Origin: Pseudomonas sp. FP2196
Lineage (GTDB): Bacteria > Pseudomonadota > Gammaproteobacteria > Pseudomonadales > Pseudomonadaceae
Assembly: GCF_030687715.1 (NCBI RefSeq)
Contig: NZ_CP117445.1
Coordinates: 6,038,501-6,102,500 of the forward strand
Length of the DNA: 64,000 nt
Direction: 5' to 3'
Made by a program: the position numbers and the translations under genes
Notes under the pieces: generated by a model
Told to the model about the DNA's origin: nothing
The model's database searches: none
What the model saw: the letters and a program-made list of their open reading frames with translations, nothing else
In this document: piece after piece, positions 38,151 to 45,471 of the stretch
Layout of the letters: the number at the start of each line of letters is the position of its first letter
Numbering within the stretch: position 1 is the stretch's first letter

Positions 38151-38158
38151 CCCGCCCT

Positions 38159-38329
38159 TTACCCTCTCCGATATACAGAGTTCAACAATGCATCCGCGTC
38201 AGGAACCATCAGATCAAGAACACCATTTCCCGAGGGAAACCACTCAACGTCCGCCAATGCCTGTTCGCTCTCATTGTTCCAATTGTAGAGGCCGTTTTCT
38301 TCGATCTTCAGTGTGGCGGATCGCTGATG
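38159..38329 (-). pseudogene. 3' remnant of an unidentified gene
   Basis: An open frame of about 56 codons without a start, ending in TAA at 38159. It encodes RSATLKIEENGLYNWNNE, then ALADVEWFPSGNGVLDLMV and PDADALLNSVYRRG. Composition and codon use look coding. It is bounded by the inverted repeat at 38088-38150 and, upstream, by agggacagacta, so a rearrangement probably removed the 5' part. The family is not recognised. Confidence 0.55.
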
Positions 38330-38401
38330 GTAAAAAATAGGGACAGACTACTAAAAGGTGATCTGATCCTATTCACCACTCTGCATCAACGCGACCAGCA
38401 A
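38330..38401. other. Short AT-rich spacer
   Basis: Between the gene remnant and the immunity candidate; no gene or clear terminator seen. Confidence 0.4.
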
Positions 38402-38992
38402 TCAAAAAATCGGAATCTGAAAACGCATTCTCCCCATGCACCGATCTTTAGCCTCGCCGAACAACCTGGATGTTATCGCGCAGTTTTCTTCTGCATATCC
38501 TTTCCAAGCCGATCCGAAATCTTCGTTACCACCGACAAACTTCAAAGCTTCCGAATAGTTCATAGCGGTGGCTTTTTCATTAACTAGCGATACAGCCTTA
38601 TAAAAACCATCCCCTATGACTCCGGTCCGAAGATAAACAAGTTCAGCCACACGGAAACTCGTCAACTGTTTCTTACACGACAATTGTTCAATCGGAGACT
38701 CTCCGCCCTCTTCATCATCGTTTTTGCAGTATTCATCCCTAAGGATTATCCATTTTTTTTGCGTAGAAAGCAGCTCGGCCCTAGTTGATGAATCGAGCTC
38801 GGCAGACAAAGCTTTGTATTGTTCATTCAGGACTTTATCAATTTTATCAAACGATTTCTGAGAGCAGCTGATAATGTCAGGATTCGTTGAATTAACCGAG
38901 CTACAATCAACATCGGCCGACGCAGCGCCGGTAGAAAGAAATACGACCGATAAAACAGAAAAGACTTTCTTCGTCACTTCCAGCAATTGCAT
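38402..38992 (-). CDS. Exported LprI-family protein, candidate immunity protein of the adjacent effector
   Basis: A 196-residue protein with a signal peptide (VFSVLSVVFLSTGAASA) and an LprI domain (about 28-125): CSQKSFDKIDKVLNEQYKAL, TQKKWIILRDEYC and a further Cys pair. Its start overlaps the effector's last codons by 19 bases, with a strong GGAGG seven bases before the ATG inside the effector gene, so the two are translationally linked. LprI proteins are known lysozyme inhibitors, and the effector ends in a lysozyme-like domain; periplasmic immunity is the natural inference. Confidence 0.8.
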   Translation of the reverse strand: MQLLEVTKKVFSVLSVVFLSTGAASADVDCSSVNSTNPDIISCSQKSFDKIDKVLNEQYKALSAELDSSTRAELLSTQKKWIILRDEYCKNDDEEGGESPIEQLSCKKQLTSFRVAELVYLRTGVIGDGFYKAVSLVNEKATAMNYSEALKFVGGNEDFGSAWKGYAEENCAITSRLFGEAKDRCMGRMRFQIPIF

Positions 38993-41622
38993 TTCAACGC
39001 CTCCTCAAAAAATACCGCTTCTTTTTCACGTCTAGTGGCTACACCGACGGTATTAGGGTCATTTTCCCAAAGCCGCTTCATGCTACGTAGCCGGGATGGA
39101 ATCAGTTCGGGCTTATCGTTATCGAAATCTTCTTTTATCTGTTTCATCTCTAGCCGCTTCAACGCCTTAGCGGGCGTATTCCCTGATAAGGAATTGCCCC
39201 GATTCACTACAAGAGAAAGTAATACACCCTGACAATCCGGATGCAAATTTATAGCTTTAGGATATACATCAACAACTTGTTGCGCATACCGTTTCTTCAT
39301 AATAACAGCTAACTTTAAAGCATTATCCTTACTGATGGATATCGAGCTGACGTTGTGCACATAATCGCGCGCATCTTGACCTTTCTTGCCAAGAGCTCCT
39401 TTTAATCTTTCTATTTCTTCAGGGGTATACAGGTCTTTAAGCTCCGCATCAACTCTCGCTGCTGTTTGCTGCCCAAGATCGTAACCATAACCTATCGTTA
39501 TTCCACTGCTATCATCAGGCAATGCATATGGATGTTCTCGATAAGCTTCGATTGCCAACAGAAATTCAAATAGTTTCTTCGATACTACATATGGCCCAAC
39601 TGTTGTGCCGAGGGTATAGACTTCGGCCTTGCACTTCTCAGGGCAGCCGGACAAGAAACCACCCAACAAACCAAGCAAATGAATATGCTGAACATTATTA
39701 TCATTGGTTATGCCATGTTTCCCGACCAGCTTATCCCACCAACTCAAGCGTTCAATTCGAAGTTTTTCTTCCACCCACTGCTGATGAGGATCCGAGACAC
39801 TATGCCCAATCAGCTCATCCAGCGAATCCCACTTTTCTCTTTTGAACTGCCACTCGCTTTCGTAACGCGTAACCATTTGGGATATCGGCTGAGAAAACCA
39901 AGGCTTGCTTAACGCTTCTTTGATTTCCGCAGGCGTAAGTTTTTTGTCGCCGTTTTTATCAAGCATTTTGTACAAATGCTGCTTAGCGGGGCCGTCATTG
40001 GCATTTCCAACGTTTGGCAAATATGCCGCTCGCTCTTCCTCGGTCAAATTTTCCTGAGCATGGAGAGATGCAGCGAGGTGGTCCGCATTACTGACAGTTT
40101 CCTCGATGAAACTGAAACCTTCCCACTCAAAGGGTGAATGCCGCGATAACTTGGTATCTGGCTCTGCAAACCATCCATTGAGCTCATTCCCGTCGGCATC
40201 ACCCAATACCCCGTCCAGGCGCCACCACAACGTATAGGTAGTGCTTCCTCCCATGACGACAGGAACCTTTATTTTTCTCTCAGCCGGTAAAGCTTCCAGC
40301 ACTCCGACAGGAACCAGAAAATCATAACCAACCGTTTTGTGCGGATCAGTCACTTTAGGTGGATTGGTAGAACCCATTCCCTCCACGTGAGTAACCACCA
40401 CGCTGCCTTTAGGAATTTTCACTAACGTTTTTTCAGCTGCTGGCAGTCCCGCAGCCTTCTCTTTGCTCAGCGCGGTAAAGGCCTTCACGTCTTCACAGCT
40501 GAACAGCTCAACGTGCAGTAGATTGTTGGGGGCCGAATCGGAGTGATTCTGATACTTCCCTACATGTCCAATCAGACTGCCCGCGGTAATCGGGAATGGA
40601 GTCGCCAAGACATGCACGGCGTCCTTTTCTGCTGGCTCACTCTTGGCCTCAAGTAGCCCTTCCCAGACATATCCAAGCACCTCCCCCGCTGCCAGCGGTG
40701 GAACAGCATTCCCGCTGACGATCTCCAGCAGTTTCTGGTACTTGCCACGCGTACCGTCGTTTCCGATTTTAACTTGCGTACCGTGCGGCAAAATTGCTCT
40801 CACAGCGCCTGACTGGCTGGCAGAGGCGCGCACAACAAGACCTTTCTGAGGCGGAGTCATTGGGTCTTTGGCAGCAGCACCAATGACGTAAGTATTGGTC
40901 GTTGGACCTGCGGTCATCTCTCTTTTGAACACCCAGCCTGTACCGGGCGGCAGGTCGCTACTGGCAGGCGTGACGCTAACAACCTTGAGCCAACCATTGT
41001 GCTCTTCGCCTGTCTCGACAATCGTGCCGCGATTCAAGACTGTCAAGACCGTTGCATACCCGGGCCTTCCTCGTGGTTCCTGGCGGACACGTAAGCCCAG
41101 GAGTTCGTCATTGGCAGTTGCCTTCACCTGCAACGTACCGCCGCTCCAAAAGGCCGGCCGCGGCAGTGCCGGAGTTTCTTCGTAGCTTTTCCATTGCAAC
41201 AAATGCATGTACAGACTGAAAAAGGTAAGACTCGGGGCGGGAACGGGTGCTGCAGGAGGGGATCCCGCTGGTACCTGTGGCGCTGGCGGCATCGGCACTT
41301 CCAATCGATGTTTGACCAATACAAAGCCAGTGGAAAAGTCGGACTGGGTTGTACCGAAATTTGACTTGGGGTAGATGTTATCGATTCGATAGGCAACCAC
41401 TTCCCCGTCCGCTATGCATCGGACTTCTGTCGAGTCCTGCACCAGACCCGAATCTTGATCGAAATGCACACCACCATGCCAAAGCCCATTGGCCCCCAAC
41501 GGATAGAAGCCGTCCTTCGCTTTGGCTAACGCCTTGTAGAACTGCTGCGGATCGGTCGCTTCAGCTGTCCCCACTTTCAGGGGATACGACCATTTTTGAA
41601 TTTTGTTTGTTGTCTCTGTCAT
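38974..41622 (-). CDS. Multidomain T6SS effector candidate: M23-like pieces, SH3-like domains, EF-hand loop, lysozyme-like domain
   Basis: An 882-residue protein directly downstream of vgrG, no signal peptide. The N-terminus has M23/LytM-like pieces, HGGVHFD (from residue 49), LYMHL (about 137-141) and LLHVEL (about 368), interrupted by two SH3-like domains (about 170-235, with GLRVRQEPRG and NGWLKVV; about 260-325, with GLVVRAS). A canonical 12-residue EF-hand loop, DKNGDKKLTPAE, lies at 555-566. The C-terminal 190 residues resemble phage-type lysozyme/pesticin muramidases, with Glu692 (IEAYREHPY) and ITIGYGYDLG. A peptidoglycan-degrading role in target periplasm is inferred. The ATG at 41622 follows AGG by nine bases. 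Confidence 0.72.
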   Translation of the reverse strand: MTETTNKIQKWSYPLKVGTAEATDPQQFYKALAKAKDGFYPLGANGLWHGGVHFDQDSGLVQDSTEVRCIADGEVVAYRIDNIYPKSNFGTTQSDFSTGFVLVKHRLEVPMPPAPQVPAGSPPAAPVPAPSLTFFSLYMHLLQWKSYEETPALPRPAFWSGGTLQVKATANDELLGLRVRQEPRGRPGYATVLTVLNRGTIVETGEEHNGWLKVVSVTPASSDLPPGTGWVFKREMTAGPTTNTYVIGAAAKDPMTPPQKGLVVRASASQSGAVRAILPHGTQVKIGNDGTRGKYQKLLEIVSGNAVPPLAAGEVLGYVWEGLLEAKSEPAEKDAVHVLATPFPITAGSLIGHVGKYQNHSDSAPNNLLHVELFSCEDVKAFTALSKEKAAGLPAAEKTLVKIPKGSVVVTHVEGMGSTNPPKVTDPHKTVGYDFLVPVGVLEALPAERKIKVPVVMGGSTTYTLWWRLDGVLGDADGNELNGWFAEPDTKLSRHSPFEWEGFSFIEETVSNADHLAASLHAQENLTEEERAAYLPNVGNANDGPAKQHLYKMLDKNGDKKLTPAEIKEALSKPWFSQPISQMVTRYESEWQFKREKWDSLDELIGHSVSDPHQQWVEEKLRIERLSWWDKLVGKHGITNDNNVQHIHLLGLLGGFLSGCPEKCKAEVYTLGTTVGPYVVSKKLFEFLLAIEAYREHPYALPDDSSGITIGYGYDLGQQTAARVDAELKDLYTPEEIERLKGALGKKGQDARDYVHNVSSISISKDNALKLAVIMKKRYAQQVVDVYPKAINLHPDCQGVLLSLVVNRGNSLSGNTPAKALKRLEMKQIKEDFDNDKPELIPSRLRSMKRLWENDPNTVGVATRREKEAVFFEEALKCNCWK

Positions 41623-41673
41623 TACCAATTACCTGAATTCTGATCCCTGGTGGCTTGGATTGCCGTCGATGTC

Positions 41674-43716
41674 TTACCCGGAAAAATTGAGCATGCGCTT
41701 CGGTTTGCGTTTGATCTTTTCCTCAGACGCATTCAACAACGCCTGATCCATCAAACTCCCCGCCTTATCCTTGTCCGCCGCCCCCGGCAGCACCGGCGGT
41801 TTAATCCCGATCCCGGTGCCGGAACCAGCCGAACCACCCGCATTGATCTTGATCACCGGCCCAACCACCGTAACCCCACCGCCATCAAGCTTGATAAAGC
41901 TCCCACCGCCAAGAATGGTCAGCTCTGTCCCCGCCTCAATAACGATCTTGTCCCCAGCCTTGAGATGAATCTCTTTCCCCACGCTGGTGAGCTGCGCAGT
42001 CCCCAACTTCACATGCTGGTTCTGCCCAATCGTCAGGTGATCATCCAGCTTCGCTTCAATCTTGCGGTCGGAAATCGTGGTGCGGTGTTCCTCGGCCTTG
42101 AGCTCGGTGTAGGTGTTCTTCTCGACGGTGTCGTGGCGTTCATTGCCGACCCGAATCTTCTGGTCGTGCTCAACGTTCTCATCCCAATCGCGCTGCGCAT
42201 GGATGTAGATCTGCTCCGCACCTTTCTTGTCTTCAATACGCAGTTCGTTGTACCCACCACCACCCGGCGAGCTAAGCGTTTTGAACACGCTGCGCGTCTT
42301 GTTCGCCGGCAGTGCATACGGCACCGGGTTTTCTTTGTGGTACAGGCAGCCAGTCACCAGCGGTTGGTCGGGGTCGCCTTCGAGGAAGGTGACGAGGACT
42401 TCCATGCCGATGCGCGGGATGGAGATGGCGCCGTAGCGGTCGCCGGCCCAGGAGCTGGAGACGCGCAGCCAGCAGCTGGTTTTGTCATCGGCGAGGCCTT
42501 CGCGGTCCCAGTGGAATTGCACTTTGATGCGGCCGTACTGGTCGCAGTGGATTTCTTCGCCTTTGGGGCCGGTGACGTGGGCGGTCTGGCTGCCGAGGAC
42601 GCGGGGTTTCGGGTGTTCGAGGGCCGGGCGGTAGAACACGTCCCACGGGGTGGCGAGGAAGGTGTTGCGGTAGCCCTGGTGGAAGTCGTCCTTGTTGTCG
42701 GTGGTGTCGCTGGTCACGCCTTCTTCGAGCACTTGCGGCTGTTTGCCTTCGTGGACGATTTCGGTGAGCAGCCACAGGTCGTTCCACTCGGTGCGCGGGT
42801 GGTCGGACATTTCCATGAAGTGGCCGCTGACCAGTTTGGTCTGGTCGCCGCGACCTTCGGCCTGGCGGTAGTCCGCGCGGTGGCGTTCGAGGGCGCGCTG
42901 GCTGAGGAACTTGCCGCGCGCACGCTCGATGAATCGGCCGGGGTAGTCGTAGTCTTCCAGGTCCGGCTCAGTGCTTTCACCCTCCGGTTTGTAGGCCGCT
43001 TCCATTTGCAGGCGCGGCTTTTCGAAATCGTAATCGCGGCGGGTGACGCGGCTGGTGCGGGTTTCCAGACGCAGTTTGAAGCCTTTGATCACCGGTTCGT
43101 CGGCGACCATACCGCTGCCTTGCACATAGGCGGTGGGCTGGCCGAGTTTCTGGAACACGGTCTGGTCGTCGCCGAACACCAGCAGGTGACCCTTGTCGCT
43201 GTGCTGGAAGTGGTAGTGAATGCCTTCCTCTTCGCACAGGCGCTGGACGAAGTGCAGGTCGGTTTCGTCGTACTGCACGCAGTAGTCGCGATCCGGGCAC
43301 GGCTGGCTCAGCTGGAAGCTGTAGGCGTTGCCCTTGATGCCGTGTTCTTCGAGGATCAGCGCGATGATTTTCGGCGCCGACATCTGCTGATAAATACGTT
43401 GGTTGGTGCGGTGATGCAGGTATTGCAGTTGCGGCACCATCGATACTTTGTAGCGGGTCAGGCGCTTGCCGGCATCGCCCTGGGCGACGCGGTAGATCTG
43501 GCCGTGGATGCCGCTGCCCTGCGGATCGAACGCCAGGAAGGCCTGCTTGTGCAGGAGCTTTTCCAGGTCCAGATCGGGGTTTTCGCTGACCAGTTCGAGG
43601 TCGAAGCGATACGGCTGGCTGATGCCTTCGGTGCCGGTGAACGACAGCACTTGCAGGTCGCCGACATAGTCTTCAACCGTCAGGCTGAAGTGGGTCTCGT
43701 TAGCTGAGTTGAACAT
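41674..43716 (-). CDS. vgrG: T6SS spike protein VgrG
   Basis: A 680-residue TssI protein. The gp27-like N-terminal part includes VQYDETDLHFVQRLCEEEGIHYHF; the gp5 OB-fold (about 385-470) includes HCDQYGRIKVQFHWDREG and WAGDRYGAISIPRIGMEVLV. The β-helix (about 500-620) is followed by a 50-residue Pro/Gly-rich and then basic tail ending RKPKRMLNFSG, which could hold an effector or adaptor. It trimerises as the tip of the secretion tube. It lies 28 bases after the kinase gene and 51 bases before the effector. Confidence 0.96.
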   Translation of the reverse strand: MFNSANETHFSLTVEDYVGDLQVLSFTGTEGISQPYRFDLELVSENPDLDLEKLLHKQAFLAFDPQGSGIHGQIYRVAQGDAGKRLTRYKVSMVPQLQYLHHRTNQRIYQQMSAPKIIALILEEHGIKGNAYSFQLSQPCPDRDYCVQYDETDLHFVQRLCEEEGIHYHFQHSDKGHLLVFGDDQTVFQKLGQPTAYVQGSGMVADEPVIKGFKLRLETRTSRVTRRDYDFEKPRLQMEAAYKPEGESTEPDLEDYDYPGRFIERARGKFLSQRALERHRADYRQAEGRGDQTKLVSGHFMEMSDHPRTEWNDLWLLTEIVHEGKQPQVLEEGVTSDTTDNKDDFHQGYRNTFLATPWDVFYRPALEHPKPRVLGSQTAHVTGPKGEEIHCDQYGRIKVQFHWDREGLADDKTSCWLRVSSSWAGDRYGAISIPRIGMEVLVTFLEGDPDQPLVTGCLYHKENPVPYALPANKTRSVFKTLSSPGGGGYNELRIEDKKGAEQIYIHAQRDWDENVEHDQKIRVGNERHDTVEKNTYTELKAEEHRTTISDRKIEAKLDDHLTIGQNQHVKLGTAQLTSVGKEIHLKAGDKIVIEAGTELTILGGGSFIKLDGGGVTVVGPVIKINAGGSAGSGTGIGIKPPVLPGAADKDKAGSLMDQALLNASEEKIKRKPKRMLNFSG

Positions 43717-43744
43717 AAAGTGCTCCCTGTTCGAATGTCATCCG

Positions 43745-44746
43745 TTATGCCCGAAACCGCAGACGTTGCAGCCAGGATGAAGTGGCGCCCAAGGCGTCAC
43801 GCAATTGTTGGGCAGTGATGGTGCGCTCTGCCGGGTCGAAGCTCAGCGCGGTTCGCAGCGCTGGCCAGCCGTGTTTCGGTAAGTTCGCCGGGGCTTGCAG
43901 CTCAAGCTCCAGATGCTCGTCGCGGGCCTGGGTCGAGGGCAAGCGGCGGAACGGGTGTTTGCCGCTCGCCAGTTCATAGATCACGCAGGCCACGCCGTAC
44001 ACGTCCGCGCTGGCCGACAACGGTTGGCCCTCAAGCAGTTCGGGGGCGGCGTAGCCCGGGGTCCAGGCGTTGAAGCGCTCGCGGCTCAGGTGCGGCAGGC
44101 CGGGCAAGGTGCCCTCTTCTGCCTGGCCCAGACCGAAGTCGAAGAGGCGCAAGCCGTCTTCGCTGAGCATGACGTTGCTCGGTTTCATGTCACCGTGCAG
44201 CACGCCGCGACGGTGGGCATAAGCCAACGTGTCGAGCAGCGGCAGCACGATGTCGCGCAGTTCTTTCCACGGCAGGCCGAGGGGCCGCTCGCAGAGCAAT
44301 TTGTCCAGGGTCAGGCCACGCATGTATTCCATGGTGATGAAGGCCCGCTGGCAGTCAGTGTCGACTTCAAAGGTGTGCGCACGCACAACGTTGTCGTGGC
44401 GCAGGCGTCGGGTCAGGGCGAACTCGCTGTAGAGCAAGGCACTGGCGTCCGGCGATTCGGCAAATTCTTCGCTGAGGATTTTCAGCGCAATGTAAGGGTC
44501 GGGATCGCCGAACTGTTCGTGCAGCAGATCCCTTGCCCGGTAAACGGCGCCCATGCCGCCCGCCCCGAGCAGACGCTCGAGGTGGTAACGGCCGGCGAGT
44601 ACGTCCGGCAGCGCACCGATGCTGGCCTTGGTTGGGGCCAGCGCAGGCTCTGCGTTGTTGGACTTGGCGAAGGCGAAGTAGGTCAGGTTGTTGGCCTGTT
44701 CTTCGCTTATCAGCAAGTCATCGATTGGCGATTCGATTTTGCTCAT
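43745..44746 (-). CDS. stk1: T6SS-linked Ser/Thr protein kinase (Stk1/PpkA type)
   Basis: A 333-residue kinase. The Gly-rich loop is LLGAGGMGAVYRARD, the lysine lies in IALKIL, the catalytic loop reads HGDMKPSNV (non-RD: Gly instead of Arg before Asp) and the metal motif is DFGLGQ. No membrane helix or sensor domain, like P. aeruginosa Stk1 and unlike PpkA. ATGA overlap with the phosphatase gene couples them. It probably phosphorylates the FHA protein to set T6SS activity. Confidence 0.9.
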   Translation of the reverse strand: MSKIESPIDDLLISEEQANNLTYFAFAKSNNAEPALAPTKASIGALPDVLAGRYHLERLLGAGGMGAVYRARDLLHEQFGDPDPYIALKILSEEFAESPDASALLYSEFALTRRLRHDNVVRAHTFEVDTDCQRAFITMEYMRGLTLDKLLCERPLGLPWKELRDIVLPLLDTLAYAHRRGVLHGDMKPSNVMLSEDGLRLFDFGLGQAEEGTLPGLPHLSRERFNAWTPGYAAPELLEGQPLSASADVYGVACVIYELASGKHPFRRLPSTQARDEHLELELQAPANLPKHGWPALRTALSFDPAERTITAQQLRDALGATSSWLQRLRFRA

Positions 44747-45471
44747 TGGCGGATCACCACGGCAGTCAGGTTGTCGCGAGCGGAGCCCCGCAGGGCGCCG
44801 TCGAACAAACGTTCCAGCGCCACATGCGGCGCACTCAGACTGAGGGCGGTGCCGAGGGCATCGCTGCTCAGGCCCTGATACAAACCATCGCTGCACAGCA
44901 AAAACGCATCGCCCGGATAGACCTCAAGTTCCAGTACATCCAGGGTCAGTGTTTCGGCCGCGCCGACGGCTCGGGTCAAGGCCTGAGCCGCCGGGTGCGC
45001 TGCCGCTTGTTCGACGCTCATTTGTTGCTCGTCGATCAGTTGCTGCTGCAGCGAATGGTCCTTGGACAGCTGATACAGCCGCTGCCCGCGCCACATGTAG
45101 CAACGACTGTCGCCGGCCCAGATGCAGGCCGCACGATTGCCTTCCACCAGCAGCGCCACAACGGTGCTGCCCATGATGCTGTCGTGACGTCCGGCGGTGA
45201 CCGTCAACTCCTGCCCCAAACGCCGGTTCAGCCAGTGCAGGCACTGGCGGATGGCTTTGAGGCGTTCGTCGAAATCCTCGTGTTGCGGCAGTTCAGCCAG
45301 GCTGGCGACGATCAACTGGCTGGCAATGTCGCCACCCTGATGACCGCCCATGCCGTCCGCGACCACCCACAGCCCCTGCTGTGGTGAGTCAAGGAAGGCA
45401 TCTTCGTTGCGCGCCCGCACCTTGCCCGGGTCGGTACGCGCCGCGCTGCGCCAGGCACTGGCCACCAGCAT
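44743..45471 (-). CDS. stp1: T6SS-linked PP2C protein phosphatase (Stp1/PppA type)
   Basis: A 242-residue PPM phosphatase with the metal-binding motifs VRARNEDAFLD, VADGMGGHQGGDIAS, LLCSDGLYQGL and ARDNLTAVVI. It opposes the kinase. Its ATG overlaps the tssM stop by one base (TGATG) and its stop overlaps the kinase start (ATGA). Confidence 0.93.
   Translation of the reverse strand: MLVASAWRSAARTDPGKVRARNEDAFLDSPQQGLWVVADGMGGHQGGDIASQLIVASLAELPQHEDFDERLKAIRQCLHWLNRRLGQELTVTAGRHDSIMGSTVVALLVEGNRAACIWAGDSRCYMWRGQRLYQLSKDHSLQQQLIDEQQMSVEQAAAHPAAQALTRAVGAAETLTLDVLELEVYPGDAFLLCSDGLYQGLSSDALGTALSLSAPHVALERLFDGALRGSARDNLTAVVIRQ

Noticed and set aside
43717..43744. Sigma-54 promoter before vgrG
   Set aside because: The 28-base spacer has no GG-N10-GC pair with the right context; the activator's targets probably lie upstream of tssB outside the window.
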